NCBI RefSeq assembly: GCF_026242045.1
Contig: NZ_JAPJDO010000008.1
Coordinates: forward strand, 124,001 to 188,000
DNA length: 64,000 bases
Direction of reading: 5' to 3'
Origin: Mycobacterium pinniadriaticum
Lineage (GTDB): Bacteria > Actinomycetota > Actinomycetes > Mycobacteriales > Mycobacteriaceae
Under the pieces are notes generated by a model. The model was given only the letters and a program-made list of their open reading frames with translations, did not search any database and was not told the origin of the DNA. Numbering within the stretch: the stretch's first letter is position 1; each line of letters starts with the position of its first letter. The translations under genes were made by a program, and so were the position numbers. Positions 35,178 to 44,762 of the stretch are shown here, in pieces.

Positions 35178-35774
35178 ATGGCGTCGCAGTGGAGGACGTT
35201 CCAGAAGTTCGCAGAGCACCTCGTGTTCAACGAGGCGCCCAAGTTCATCCGGCAGTTGCCGATTCCAGCCGCCGTGCCGCGGACCATCCAGCAGGGACTC
35301 AAGCTGGGCATCGACGTGCTGGTGGCCAGCTCGGTCGCCTCCGAGCAGCCCGCCGCGATCACCGCGGGCCGTCCGGTGACCAGCAGCAGCGTCCCGACCG
35401 CGCACCGCGCCCGCCGCCTGGTCTATGCGCCGGATCTGGACGGCCGGGCCGACCCGGGCGAGATCGTCTGGACCTGGGTGGTCTACGAGGACGATCCGAC
35501 GCAGGGCAAGGACCGGCCGGTGCTGGTGGTGGGGCGGGACCGGCGAACCCTGCTGGGCTTGATGCTGTCCAGCCAGGCTCAGCACGCCGAGGACGACAAC
35601 TGGATCGGCATCGGCTCGGGCGGGTGGGATTACGACGGCCGGCCGAGCTGGGTGCGGCTGGACCGGGTTCTCGATGTGCCCGAGGAAGGCATCCGCCGCG
35701 AAGGCGCGGTCCTGGAGCAGGCGACGTTCGAACTGGTCGCCGCCCGGCTGCGGGCCGAGTACTCCTGGAGCTGA
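35178..35774 (+). CDS. PemK/MazF-like protein (Rv2405-like)
   Basis: This 198-residue protein has a basic helical N terminus (ASQWRTFQKFAEHLVFNEAP). Its C-terminal half resembles the PemK/MazF barrel: PGEIVWTWVVYEDDP followed by KDRPVLVVGRDRRTLLGLML. No antitoxin gene is adjacent, so a stand-alone RNase toxin, or a former toxin with a housekeeping role, is possible. A TATGCT -10 seven bases upstream indicates a leaderless mRNA starting at 35178. Confidence 0.78.
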   Translation: MASQWRTFQKFAEHLVFNEAPKFIRQLPIPAAVPRTIQQGLKLGIDVLVASSVASEQPAAITAGRPVTSSSVPTAHRARRLVYAPDLDGRADPGEIVWTWVVYEDDPTQGKDRPVLVVGRDRRTLLGLMLSSQAQHAEDDNWIGIGSGGWDYDGRPSWVRLDRVLDVPEEGIRREGAVLEQATFELVAARLRAEYSWS

Positions 35775-35783
35775 CCACCTCTC

Positions 35784-35842
35784 CGCCCAAACCGACGTTT
35801 CGCCGCGAACGCCCGAGAAGACAGCGTCTTTTCGTCGATCTC
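35784..35842 (-). repeat. Dispersed 59-nt intergenic element, copy 2
   Basis: On the minus strand it reads GAGATCGACGA, 31 nt, AAACGTCGGTTTGGGCG, matching the copies at 525-583 and 60355-60413. Here the core folds into a 9-bp hairpin (CGAGAAGAC/GTCTTTTCG with one wobble pair) with a T-rich side. It separates the convergent PemK-like and CBS genes, so a terminator role is plausible. Confidence 0.72.
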
Positions 35843-35851
35843 GGCGCGAGA

Positions 35852-36283
35852 TTAACCGCCTTGGGTGATGTAGGCCTGCAGTTGCTCCTGCTCGGCCTGC
35901 AGCTGCTCCATCCGGTTCTTCACGACGTCGCCGATGCTGACGATGCCGACCAACCGACCGTCTTGCATCACCGGGACGTGGCGAACCCGGTTGTTGGTCA
36001 TCACCGCGCTGAGGTCGTCCACGAGGTCGTCGGGGGTGCAGGTCACCAGGATCTTGCTCATGATGTCGGCGACCGCGCTGCGCAGCAGATCAGGGCCGTG
36101 ATCGTGCAGTTTGCGCACCACGTCGCGCTCGGAGACGATGCCCACCACACCGTCGGGCCCGACCACGACCATCGCGCCGATGTTGTGAATGACCAGTTCG
36201 GCGAGCAGACCGGTCACTGTGGTGGTTTCGGTGACCGTGGCCACCGCCGCGCCCTTGGTGCGCAAGATGTCTGCGATGCGCAT
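35852..36283 (-). CDS. CBS-domain pair protein (Rv2406c-like)
   Basis: This 143-residue protein consists of two CBS motifs (MRIADILRTKGAAVATV with VVGIVSERDVV, then IMSKILVTCTPDD with LVGIVSIGDVV) and a short Gln/Glu-rich tail. Such stand-alone CBS pairs bind adenine nucleotides. ATG 36283 has GGGAG six bases upstream; a GTG two codons earlier is less likely. It was annotated by family, and its target is unknown. Confidence 0.93.
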   Translation of the reverse strand: MRIADILRTKGAAVATVTETTTVTGLLAELVIHNIGAMVVVGPDGVVGIVSERDVVRKLHDHGPDLLRSAVADIMSKILVTCTPDDLVDDLSAVMTNNRVRHVPVMQDGRLVGIVSIGDVVKNRMEQLQAEQEQLQAYITQGG

Positions 36284-36395
36284 CGCCACTCCCTTGTGGT
36301 GGATGTCACACCAGGTTAAGGCTTATCGCAGCGTCGGGGAAGCAAACCGCGGCGGTTGCGTTGAGACAGAACGGGCGAACCGAAGGAGATCTGCA

Positions 36396-37400
36396 ATGGG
36401 CACACTGCCGACGACGGAGTTGGGTGACGGCCTGACCGTCAGCGCGATCGGTTTCGGCGGGATGGCACTGACCCCGGTCTACGGTGCGGTCGACGATGCC
36501 GAGTCGCTGGCGACCCTGCACCATTGCCTCGACGTGGGGATGACATTCATCGACACCGCCAACGTGTACGGCGGGGGCGCCAATGAATGGCTGATCGGCC
36601 AGGTCCTGGCCGATCGCCGTGACGAGGTCATCCTGGCGACGAAGTTCGGTATCGACGGCGATCCGACCACCGGCAGGCTCAAGGCCCGCGGTGACGCCGC
36701 CTACGTGCGCCAGTGCCTCGATGAGAGCCTGGACCGGCTGGGAACCGACGTCGTCGATCTGTACTACATGCACCGGCGCGACGTGTCGTTGCCGATCGAA
36801 GAGACCGTCGGAGCGATGTCCGAGTTGGTCACCGCCGGCAAGGTGCGCCATCTGGGTCTGTCCGAGGTGACCGCCGACGAGTTGCGCGCCGCGGTGGCCG
36901 TGCACCCGATCGCGGCGGTGCAGAGCGAATGGTCGATCTGGAGCCGCGACGTCGAACGCAACGTGGTGCCGGCGGCCGCCGAGCTCGGCGTCGGGTTCGT
37001 GCCGTACTCGCCGCTGGGCCGCGGCTTCCTGGCCGGCGCGGTCCGCTCCGCCGCCGACCTTTCCTCACCATCGGACTTCCGCAGCCGCATCCCGCGCTTC
37101 GCGGCCGATGTGCTCGACGCGAATCTGGCTGTGGTGCAGGTGATCACCTCGATCGCCGAACAGGTCGGCGCGACACCGGCGCAGGTGGCACTGGCCTGGC
37201 TGCGACAGCGGGCCGAGGCGCTGGGCGTGGCGTCGGTGCCGATCCCGGGCACCCGCCGGGCAGCGCGGGTCGACGAGAACGCCGCCTCGCTGTCGGTACA
37301 GCTGGACCCCGACCAACTCGAGGCGCTCGAGACCGCCGGTGCGGGTGTGTCCGGCCATCGTTCCGTCGACCCGAATTGGGTGTCGTCCGCGCGCGAATAG
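36396..37400 (+). CDS. Aldo/keto reductase
   Basis: This 334-residue NADPH-dependent oxidoreductase has a TIM-barrel fold. The catalytic tetrad can be followed: Asp in FIDTANVYGGG (Asp, Tyr), Lys in LATKFG and His in YYMHRRD. The coenzyme phosphate loop is near IPGTRRAARVDEN. ATG 36396 has AAGGAG seven bases upstream. It is monocistronic or pairs with rnz 33 bp downstream. The substrate is unknown. Confidence 0.93.
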   Translation: MGTLPTTELGDGLTVSAIGFGGMALTPVYGAVDDAESLATLHHCLDVGMTFIDTANVYGGGANEWLIGQVLADRRDEVILATKFGIDGDPTTGRLKARGDAAYVRQCLDESLDRLGTDVVDLYYMHRRDVSLPIEETVGAMSELVTAGKVRHLGLSEVTADELRAAVAVHPIAAVQSEWSIWSRDVERNVVPAAAELGVGFVPYSPLGRGFLAGAVRSAADLSSPSDFRSRIPRFAADVLDANLAVVQVITSIAEQVGATPAQVALAWLRQRAEALGVASVPIPGTRRAARVDENAASLSVQLDPDQLEALETAGAGVSGHRSVDPNWVSSARE

Positions 37401-37433
37401 TCCCCGCGCGCCCACATCGCGCACAATGTGCCA

Positions 37434-38264
37434 ATGATCGACATCACCCTGCTGGGCACTGGAAGCCCGATGATCGACCCGAATCGAGCCGGACCCTCCA
37501 CCCTGGTGAAAGCCGGAGATGCGGTGTTCCTGGTGGACTGCGGGCGGGGGGTGCTGATGCGCGCGGCCGCCGCCGGTGTGGGCGCGGCCAACATCACCGC
37601 GCTGCTGCTGACCCATCTGCACAGCGACCACATCACCGACCTCTCCGATGTGATCACCACCCGCTGGGTCACGACGTTCGTGCCCACCCCGCTGCCGATC
37701 ATCGGCCCGCCCGGCACCAAGGCCGTCGTGGACGCGACGCTGGCGGCGCTGGCCCCCGACATCTCCTACCGCATCGGCCACCACCCCGACATCACCGAGC
37801 CGCCCTCGATTCAGGTGCATGAATACAGCGCGGGTCAGGTGTGGGATGACGCCGGTGTCCGGATCACCGCGGCGCCCACCGACCACCGGCCGGTCGAACC
37901 CACACTGGGTTTCCGCGTCGAACACGACGGGGCCGCGGTGGTCCTGGCCGGTGACACCGTGCCGTGCTCGACGCTGGATGAACTCGCCTCGGGGGCCGAC
38001 GCTCTGGTGCACACGGTGATCCGGGCGGACCTCGTCCAGCAGATGCCGGTTCAGCGGATCCGGGACATTCTCGACTACCACTCGTCGGTCGAGCAGGCCG
38101 CGGCCACCGCGGCCCGCGCCGGGGTCGGCACGCTGGTACTCACCCATTACGTACCGCCGCTGGTGCCCGGGCAGGAGGACCAATGGCGCGCCCTGGCCGC
38201 CACCGAGTTCAGCGGCCCCGTCGAAATCGGCAACGACCTGCATCAGGTGTCCGTCGGGAACTAA
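37434..38264 (+). CDS. rnz: Ribonuclease Z-like metallo-beta-lactamase protein (Rv2407-like)
   Basis: This 276-residue MBL-fold hydrolase is close to tRNase Z. The metal motif LTHLHSDH carries the full HxHxDH set. Further ligands lie in APTDHRP, LAGDTVP and the final LTHYVPP. It probably processes tRNA 3' ends. ATG 37434 was chosen because it precedes the conserved [11 protein letters not shown] strand and matches the M. tuberculosis start; there is no clear SD, so a leaderless message is possible. Confidence 0.9.
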   Translation: MIDITLLGTGSPMIDPNRAGPSTLVKAGDAVFLVDCGRGVLMRAAAAGVGAANITALLLTHLHSDHITDLSDVITTRWVTTFVPTPLPIIGPPGTKAVVDATLAALAPDISYRIGHHPDITEPPSIQVHEYSAGQVWDDAGVRITAAPTDHRPVEPTLGFRVEHDGAAVVLAGDTVPCSTLDELASGADALVHTVIRADLVQQMPVQRIRDILDYHSSVEQAAATAARAGVGTLVLTHYVPPLVPGQEDQWRALAATEFSGPVEIGNDLHQVSVGN

Positions 38265-38291
38265 CTCACCTGCGCGCGCGACCAATGGGCC

Positions 38292-39860
38292 GTGACGACG
38301 GTGGACATTTCCAAGCGACGTGCCGACTCCGCTGTGCTGCGCCGAATCTGGCGGCTGCACTTCTGGGTGGGGCTGTTCGCGGCCCCGGTTCTGGTGGTCC
38401 TGGCCTGCACCGGGTTGGTGATCCTCTACAGCCAGCCGCTGGACGCCGTCCTGAACCGGCATCTCTTCGTCGTCGAGCAGTTGCCGACCACGGTCCCGCT
38501 GGACACTCAGGTCACCGTCGCCAAACAGCACGTGGGCGCCGACGACACCCTCGAAGCGGTCACCCCACCCGACAGCCCGGACGGTTCGACCCGGGTGGAC
38601 TTCCTCGCCCCGGACGCCAAGAGCTACCCGCAGGCCGAGTCCAACATGATCCAGGTGTTCGTCGATCCCTACACCGGCGCATACCTGGGCCAGCGCAGTC
38701 AGCTCTCCGGATTGGTGGGATGGGCCAATCAGCTCCACCGCATGTTCGGCAACGACGGGCCGCATGTGCAGTTGCCCTCCCTGGGCCATCTGATCGATCC
38801 GTCGGCCTACCCCGATGCCACGATTCCGGTCGGGCTGGGCAACCTCTGGATCGAACTGACCGCAACGTGGATCCTCGTGCTGCTGGCCAGCGGCATCTAC
38901 CTGTGGTGGCCCCGAGCCGTCGAGGCCGCGAAACCACTGCTGAAAGTCCGGTGGGGCGCAGGCGGCCGGATCCGGTGGCGCGACCTGCACGCGCTCACCG
39001 GCGTGGTGATCGCCGTCATCCTCATCGGCTACATCGTCTCGGGGATGACATGGACGCGGTACTGGGGCGAGAACTGGCGCGCGGTCGCCGCCACGGTGAC
39101 ACCGTCGGCGCAGATCGATGCGCCCTCCACGCCGGCGAAGCTGGGCGACTACGACCGGCTCGGCCGTCGTATCGCATGGGCCGCCACCGACGACCCGATC
39201 TACGCCTCCCCACCCGGTGATTCCGCCGCACCCCGGATGTCGTACGCCGACGTCGACCACATCGCCAAGGACGAGCACATGGTGCCCGGCTACTCGATCT
39301 TCCCGCCGTCCGACAGCACCGCCGAAGACGGCACGCCGGTCTACGGCAGCTACACGGTGGTGAACCGTTGGCCGCAAAGGCTTTCCGAGCAGCGGACGCT
39401 CTATCTGAATCAGTTCACCGGCGCCACCATCGCCAACGCCACCGCGGATCAGGACGGCGCGCTCTCCCGGTTGACCAGTTTCGGAATCGCCATGCACATG
39501 GGAAATCAGCTCGGATGGCTGACCCGCATCTCCGCCACCGTCGCCTGCCTGGGTGTCCTGGCCAGCGTCGTGACCGGGTTTCTCATGTGGTGGAAGCGCC
39601 GCCCCCGGGAAGGTACCGGCCTGCCCGGCCCCACCAGCGAGGCCACCCGCGCGAACACTCCCAAGGGCGCGATGATCACCGTCGCGGTCGTCGCGGTGGC
39701 GCTGGGGCTGCTCTACCCGGTCTTCGGGGTATCGCTGCTCGTCGTGTTGGTAGCCGAGGGAATCATCTCGGCCCGGCGGACGGCCGGTCGCCAAACCACG
39801 CTTCCCGCAGATGAAGACGGCGACGAGGTCCCTGTCGGCGCGCTCACGCCAGGCGGGTGA
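38292..39860 (+). CDS. PepSY-associated membrane protein, possible iron/siderophore reductase
   Basis: This 522-residue integral membrane protein has the PepSY-TM layout: a first helix after RRIWRLHFWVG (VLVVLACTGLVIL), periplasmic loops, paired helices near ELTATWILVLLASGIYLWW and HALTGVVIAVILIGYIVSG, and C-terminal helices. The histidines next to helices (LHFWVG, LHRMFG, DLHALTG, IAMHMGNQLGW) are typical of the family and may bind heme. A role in ferric-siderophore reduction is known for some relatives but unproven here. The end overlaps the convergent transglutaminase gene. Confidence 0.85.
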   Translation: MTTVDISKRRADSAVLRRIWRLHFWVGLFAAPVLVVLACTGLVILYSQPLDAVLNRHLFVVEQLPTTVPLDTQVTVAKQHVGADDTLEAVTPPDSPDGSTRVDFLAPDAKSYPQAESNMIQVFVDPYTGAYLGQRSQLSGLVGWANQLHRMFGNDGPHVQLPSLGHLIDPSAYPDATIPVGLGNLWIELTATWILVLLASGIYLWWPRAVEAAKPLLKVRWGAGGRIRWRDLHALTGVVIAVILIGYIVSGMTWTRYWGENWRAVAATVTPSAQIDAPSTPAKLGDYDRLGRRIAWAATDDPIYASPPGDSAAPRMSYADVDHIAKDEHMVPGYSIFPPSDSTAEDGTPVYGSYTVVNRWPQRLSEQRTLYLNQFTGATIANATADQDGALSRLTSFGIAMHMGNQLGWLTRISATVACLGVLASVVTGFLMWWKRRPREGTGLPGPTSEATRANTPKGAMITVAVVAVALGLLYPVFGVSLLVVLVAEGIISARRTAGRQTTLPADEDGDEVPVGALTPGG

Positions 39861-40683
39861 TCTCCACCACCACGTCGAGGTCGGTGGAGCCCTCGCCGGA
39901 GTAGATGCCCTTCAGCGGGGTCACGTCGGCGTAGTCGCGGCCGACGCCCACGCTGATGTACTGCTCGTTGATCTCGGTGTCGTTGGTCGGGTCGTAATTC
40001 CACCAGCCGCCGGTCCACGCCTGGACCCAGGCGTGGCTCTGCCCGTCGATGGTGTCACCGACCACGGCGTGCCGCTTAGGATGCAGATACCCCGAAACGT
40101 AGCGGGCCGGAATACCCATGCCGCGCAACAGGATCAGTGTCAGGTGGGCGAAGTCCTGGCATACGCCCTTTCCTTCGCGCAGCGCGTCGAGACCCGACGA
40201 ATGCACACCGGTGGTACCGGGGACGTATTTCAACTCGCTGTGCGCCCACCGCGCGGCGGCCACGACCGCGTCCTGGGGATCGTTTTCCTTGGCGATGCGC
40301 CGGCCCACCCGGTGGATCCGCCGGCTGGCAGGCGTGTAGTGCGTGGGGCTGAGCACCTCGTCGAAGCGGTCCCGTACGGTCTCGGAATCCAGTTCCTCCC
40401 AGGTGACTTCCTCCGGCGGCCCCTCCGGCCTCTCGGTTTCCACCACCGAGGACGACGTCACCTCCAACTCGGTGTGCGGCGCGTGCAGGTCGAAAGCCGT
40501 TACCGCCGTGCCCCAGTAGTCGACATACCGGTAGGACCGGGTCGCCGGGATGGTTTCGACGCGGTTGAGGATGACGTTCTGCCGGGAATCCGAACGCGGC
40601 GTGAGCCGGGCTTCGTTGTAGGAGGCGGTGACGGGAGACTTGTAGGCGTACCCCGTCGCGTGCACGACCCGCATGCGCCACAT
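39844..40683 (-). CDS. Transglutaminase-like cysteine protease family protein (Rv2409c-like)
   Basis: This 279-residue protein has the bacterial transglutaminase-like N-terminal domain (NEARLTPRSDSRQNV) and a papain-like triad: Cys in GKGVCQDFAHL, His in QSHAWVQAW and Asp in YDPTND. It is third in the conserved ATP-grasp/alpha-E/transglutaminase operon, thought to make or cleave amide or peptide links on an unknown substrate. ATG 40683 gives exactly the length of the M. tuberculosis protein. Confidence 0.92.
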   Translation of the reverse strand: MWRMRVVHATGYAYKSPVTASYNEARLTPRSDSRQNVILNRVETIPATRSYRYVDYWGTAVTAFDLHAPHTELEVTSSSVVETERPEGPPEEVTWEELDSETVRDRFDEVLSPTHYTPASRRIHRVGRRIAKENDPQDAVVAAARWAHSELKYVPGTTGVHSSGLDALREGKGVCQDFAHLTLILLRGMGIPARYVSGYLHPKRHAVVGDTIDGQSHAWVQAWTGGWWNYDPTNDTEINEQYISVGVGRDYADVTPLKGIYSGEGSTDLDVVVEITRLA

Positions 40684-40714
40684 CAGCTGATTCTCTTCGC
40701 GCAGGCGCTCATCG

Positions 40715-41692
40715 TTAGATCTCCCCTTCTTCAATGACCAGCGCACCGTGCTGGCCCGCGTCCGACCAGGCGACCCACGGTGCGGAGTGGAAGTATTGCA
40801 GCGCTACCGCTTCCCCGACGTCCCGGCACATCTCCTGCAGCCCGGCCAGCCGCTCTTCGAGCGACTCCAACAGCACGCCTGGCCGGATGAACTCGAGCTC
40901 GCTTCTGGCCCGGCCGAGCAGACGCTGCGCCTCGGCGGTGGACCCGACCCGGTTGTGCTGGCGATGCATCAGTTCGTCGAGGCTGTGCTCGGCCAGCTTC
41001 AGCGAGTAGTAGACCGACCGCGGAAAAAGCCGGTCCAGCAACATGAATTCGACGACCCGGCTGGCGTCGAGTACGCCGCGGTAGGTCCGCAGATAGGTGT
41101 CGTGCCCACCGGCGGAGCGCAACACCGTCACCCAGGCCGGCGAGGACGCGCTGTCTCCTACCCGGGACAGCAGCAGCCGCACCGTCATGTCGACCCGCTC
41201 GATTGCTCGGCCCAGCACCAGAAAGCGGTAGCCGTCGTCGCGGGACAGGGTCGAGTCGGCCAGCCCGGCGAACATGGCTGCTCGACCCTCGATGAAGCTG
41301 AAGAACTCGTGCGGGCCGAGCCGACGCGCCGCGCGTTCGCGTTCGGCGAGCGCGTTGTAGGTCGTGTTGAGACACTCCCACATGTCCGAGGACGTGACTT
41401 CCCTTGCCGAGCGGGCATTTTCGCGCGCGGCAGAGATGGCATCGACGATCGAGCAGCCGCCCTCCAGCTCCCGGCTGAACGCCACCAAGTCGGTCAGTGA
41501 CCACAGGTCGAGCTGGTGTTTGGGCGGCTCGATGCCCAACACCTGCAGCAGCACCCGGGAGGTCTGGTCGGGGTCGACGCTGGAGTCTTCGAGCAGCTGG
41601 TGGACGGTGATGTCGAGAATCCGGGCGGTGTCATCGGCACGCTCGACATAGCGGCCGATCCAGTACAGCGCCTCGGCGTTGCGGGCGAGCAT
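40715..41692 (-). CDS. Alpha-E domain protein (Rv2410c-like)
   Basis: This 325-residue all-helical protein starts MLARNAEALYWIGRYVERAD, the alpha-E signature. It always occurs with circularly permuted ATP-grasp and transglutaminase-like partners. Its start overlaps the ATP-grasp stop (TGATG), giving strict stoichiometry. The biochemical role of the domain is not established. Confidence 0.92.
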   Translation of the reverse strand: MLARNAEALYWIGRYVERADDTARILDITVHQLLEDSSVDPDQTSRVLLQVLGIEPPKHQLDLWSLTDLVAFSRELEGGCSIVDAISAARENARSAREVTSSDMWECLNTTYNALAERERAARRLGPHEFFSFIEGRAAMFAGLADSTLSRDDGYRFLVLGRAIERVDMTVRLLLSRVGDSASSPAWVTVLRSAGGHDTYLRTYRGVLDASRVVEFMLLDRLFPRSVYYSLKLAEHSLDELMHRQHNRVGSTAEAQRLLGRARSELEFIRPGVLLESLEERLAGLQEMCRDVGEAVALQYFHSAPWVAWSDAGQHGALVIEEGEI

Positions 41693-43368
41693 CAGCGCAT
41701 CACCTGCTGTTGCTGCTGCTGGCTCTGCTGCTGCTGGCCCTGCTGGTGCAGGCTGAAGGACTGCTCGGAGCCCTTCTCGGCGGGCTGCGCCTTGGACGGC
41801 TTGGGAATCTTGCGAACGATCTCAGCGGCGCCGAGTTCACGGGCGGCCACCGACGAGCGCGATGCCAGCACCCAGGTGTCCTTGGACCCACCGCCCTGGC
41901 TGGAGTTGACCACCAGCGACCCTTCGGTAAGGGCGACCCGGGTCAGCCCGCCGGGCAGCACCCACACCTCTTCCCCGTCATTGACGGCGAACGGGCGCAG
42001 ATCGACGTGCCGCGGCGCCAGGGCGTCCCCGACCTTGGTGGGCACCGTCGACAGCTGCACCACCGGCTGGGCGATCCAGCCGCGTGGATCGCCGATGACC
42101 TTCTTGCGGATGGTGGCCAGTTCCTTCTCGGAGGCGTCTGGACCGAACACGATCCCGTAGCCGCCGGAGCCCTCGACCGGTTTGATCACCAACTCGTCGA
42201 GACGGTCGAGCACCTCTTCGCGTTCCTCCTCAAGCCAGCAGCGCAGCGTGTCGACGTTGGCCAGCGACGGCTTCTCACCGAGGTAGTACTCGATGATGGT
42301 CGGCACATAGGTGTAGACGAGTTTGTCGTCGCCCACGCCGTTGCCGACCGCACTGGAGATCACGACGTTGCCGGCGCGGGCCGCGTTGAGCAGGCCCGCC
42401 ACCCCCAGCACCGAGTCGGGACGGAATTGCATCGGGTCCAGGAAGTCGTCGTCGATGCGGCGATAGATCACGTCGACCTGGCGCTCCCCCTCGGTGGTGC
42501 GCATGTAGACCACGTTGTCTCGGCAGAACAGGTCGCGGCCCTCGACCAGCTCCACCCCCATCTGCCGGGCCAGCAGGGAGTGCTCGAAATAGGCCGAGTT
42601 GAACGGGCCGGGGGTGAGGACGACGACGGTGGGGTCGGCCTCGTTGGTGGCCGCGGCGTTGCGCAGCGCCCGGAGCAGATGAGACGAGTAGTCGCCGACC
42701 GCGCGCACCCGATGGGTCGCGAACAGGTTCGGGAAGACCCGGGCCATGGTGCGCCGGTTCTCCATCACGTACGAAACACCCGACGGGGATCGCAGGTTGT
42801 CCTCCAGCACGCGGAAGGTGCCCTGCGCGTCACGGATCAGGTCGATACCGGCGACGTGGATGCGCACACCGTTGGGCGGGTTGATCCCGGCGGCCTGCCG
42901 GTGGAAGTGCTCGCAGGAGGTGATCAACCGGCGCGGGATCACACCGTCACGCAGGATCTCCTGATCGCCGTAGATGTCGTCGAGATACATCTCCAGCGCC
43001 TTGACCCGCTGGGTGATGCCCCGTTCGAGCCGGGACCACTCGGCCGCGGAGATGACCCGCGGCACCAGGTCCAGCGGAAAGGGCCGCTCCTGGCCGGACA
43101 GCGAGAACGTGATGCCCTGGTCGATGAAGGCGCGGCCCAGCGCCTCTGCCCTGGCTTCCAGGTCATCGGCGTCCGATGGGGCGAGTTCGGCGTGGATGCC
43201 CTTGTAGGGACCGCGGACGTTGCCCTGGTTGTCGAACATCTCGTCGAACGCCTTGGCGTAGGAGCCCAGGTCGTTGTAGCCGCCGAAGATGTGGTCATGA
43301 CTGCGCGCCTGTTTCGAACCATTGCGCGACGACCGACTGGTTTCCGGGGGCAAGGTACGAAGGCTCAC
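41692..43368 (-). CDS. Circularly permuted ATP-grasp protein with polyglutamine tail (Rv2411c-like)
   Basis: This 558-residue ATP-grasp type 2 protein probably forms amide bonds using ATP. Typical segments are GPYKGIHAEL, RVLEDNLRSPSGVSYV (metal/ATP region), VVLTPGPFNSAYFEH and VIKPVEGSGGYGIVFG. The last ~20 residues are dominated by Gln (HQQGQQQQSQ then a run of Q), encoded by a CAG-rich stretch. It leads the operon with the alpha-E and transglutaminase-like genes. The GTG start at 43368 has only a weak SD. Confidence 0.92.
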   Translation of the reverse strand: MSLRTLPPETSRSSRNGSKQARSHDHIFGGYNDLGSYAKAFDEMFDNQGNVRGPYKGIHAELAPSDADDLEARAEALGRAFIDQGITFSLSGQERPFPLDLVPRVISAAEWSRLERGITQRVKALEMYLDDIYGDQEILRDGVIPRRLITSCEHFHRQAAGINPPNGVRIHVAGIDLIRDAQGTFRVLEDNLRSPSGVSYVMENRRTMARVFPNLFATHRVRAVGDYSSHLLRALRNAAATNEADPTVVVLTPGPFNSAYFEHSLLARQMGVELVEGRDLFCRDNVVYMRTTEGERQVDVIYRRIDDDFLDPMQFRPDSVLGVAGLLNAARAGNVVISSAVGNGVGDDKLVYTYVPTIIEYYLGEKPSLANVDTLRCWLEEEREEVLDRLDELVIKPVEGSGGYGIVFGPDASEKELATIRKKVIGDPRGWIAQPVVQLSTVPTKVGDALAPRHVDLRPFAVNDGEEVWVLPGGLTRVALTEGSLVVNSSQGGGSKDTWVLASRSSVAARELGAAEIVRKIPKPSKAQPAEKGSEQSFSLHQQGQQQQSQQQQQQVMR

Positions 43369-43420
43369 CTGTCACATGCTGCACCACGATCGCCGTTTCG
43401 GCAGGCCAGTGAGCTCGACT

Positions 43421-43450
43421 TTGGGAGATTCACACCCAGACTGGTACCCT
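43421..43450 (+). promoter_or_regulatory. Candidate SigA promoter of rpsT
   Basis: TTGGGA (43421-43426), 18 bp, TACCCT (43445-43450) gives a reasonable -35/-10 pair about 75 bp upstream of the rpsT start. The 158-bp gap also has to serve the divergent ATP-grasp operon. Confidence 0.45.
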
Positions 43451-43526
43451 GAGCAGTCGCTGCCCGAGGGCCCGACGGCCCCGGCAAGACAGAGACCCCA
43501 AAGCAAGAAAATCGAGGAACTAACGC

Positions 43527-43787
43527 GTGGCCAACATCAAGTCGCAGGAAAAGCGCATCCGCACCAACGAGCGGCGCCGGGTGCGCAACAAGTCGGTGAA
43601 GAGTTCGCTTCACACCGCGATCCGCGGATTCCGCGAGGCCGCTGCCGAGGGCGACAAGGATAAGGCCGCCGAGCTGCTCGCGTCGACCAGCCGCAAGCTG
43701 GACAAGGCCGCAAGCAAGGGCGTCATTCACAAGAACCAGGCGGCGAACAAGAAGTCCGCGCTGGCTCAGGCCCTCAACAAGCTCTGA
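43527..43787 (+). CDS. rpsT: 30S ribosomal protein S20
   Basis: This 86-residue basic, helical protein binds the 5' and 3' minor domains of 16S rRNA. The start [20 protein letters not shown] and end [15 protein letters not shown] are diagnostic. The GTG start at 43527 has GAGGAA about nine bases upstream. It is monocistronic, and its stop abuts the convergent holA stop. Confidence 0.98.
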   Translation: MANIKSQEKRIRTNERRRVRNKSVKSSLHTAIRGFREAAAEGDKDKAAELLASTSRKLDKAASKGVIHKNQAANKKSALAQALNKL

Positions 43788-44762
43788 TCACTCCCGGCCG
43801 CCCCCGGCGGCCAATTGCGCCACTTTGCGCACCGCATCCTCCAGGACGTAGTCGGCGTCGGCTGCTGCGCCCTTGACGTCGGCATTCAGCGCCGCCACCA
43901 GCCGGATCGCCGTCGCCACCTTCTCCCGCGACCAGCGCCGCGACTGTTTCTGAGCCTTCTGGATGCGCCACGGCGGCATCCCCAGCTCACCGGCCAGCCG
44001 GTATGGGTCGCCCGAGATCGGGCCGACCCTCGCGATCGCGTGCACCGCCTCGGCCAGCGCGTCGGCCAGGACGACGTGCGGCACGCCGCGCATCATCGCC
44101 CACCGCAGCGCCTCGGCCGACCCGGCGACATCACCGACGACGGCCTTGTCCGCGATATCGAACCCGGACACCTCCGCCTTACCGCTGTGGTAGCGCTGGA
44201 CCGCGACCGCGTCGATGCGGCCGGCGGTGTCGGCGACCAGCTGCGAGCAGGCCGAGGCGAGCTCCCGGATATCGGAGCCGACGGCATCGAGCAGCGCGGT
44301 GACGGTGTCGTCGTCGACCTTGACCTTCAACGTGCGGAACTCGGCGCGGACGAAGTCGGCCCGCTCGGTGGCCTTGGCGATCTTGGCGCAGGCGTGGACC
44401 TGGGCGCCGAGTTTCTTGAGCTGGTCGGCCAGTGCCTTGGCCCGCCCGCCGCCGGAGTGCACGACGGCCAGCACGGTGCCGGGCGGGAGGTCGGCGGCCG
44501 CCGTGGCGATCAGTTCGACGGCGTCCTTACCGGCTTCGGCGGCCGATTCGAGCACCACCACCCGCTCGTCGGCGAACAGCGACGGGCTGAGCAGTTCGGC
44601 GAGCTCGTTGACCGACACCTCGCCGGCGCGCAGGCGATCCACCGGGACATCGGGGCTGCCCGCCGCCGCGCGGGCGACGCGCAGCACCTCGGAGATCGCG
44701 CGATCGACGAGTAATTCCTCGTCACCCAGGATCAAATGCAGGCCGGCCACCGTCGCGCTCAC
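43788..44762 (-). CDS. holA: DNA polymerase III subunit delta
   Basis: This 324-residue clamp-loader subunit opens the beta clamp. It begins with a P-loop-less AAA+ domain ([15 protein letters not shown]). [20 protein letters not shown] and the helical collar ([36 protein letters not shown]) match actinobacterial HolA. The GTG start at 44762 lies inside the comEC 3' end (41-bp overlap). Confidence 0.95.
   Translation of the reverse strand: MSATVAGLHLILGDEELLVDRAISEVLRVARAAAGSPDVPVDRLRAGEVSVNELAELLSPSLFADERVVVLESAAEAGKDAVELIATAAADLPPGTVLAVVHSGGGRAKALADQLKKLGAQVHACAKIAKATERADFVRAEFRTLKVKVDDDTVTALLDAVGSDIRELASACSQLVADTAGRIDAVAVQRYHSGKAEVSGFDIADKAVVGDVAGSAEALRWAMMRGVPHVVLADALAEAVHAIARVGPISGDPYRLAGELGMPPWRIQKAQKQSRRWSREKVATAIRLVAALNADVKGAAADADYVLEDAVRKVAQLAAGGGRE

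Noticed and set aside
37065..39794. 909-codon minus-strand frame opposite the aldo/keto reductase, rnz and PepSY genes
   Set aside because: Covers three clear genes on the other strand; the translation is Gly/Arg/His/Gln-rich without any fold signature.
41692..41760. CAG-rich stretch as a microsatellite outside genes
   Set aside because: It is in frame at the 3' end of the ATP-grasp gene and ends at a stop coupled to the next gene, so it is coding.
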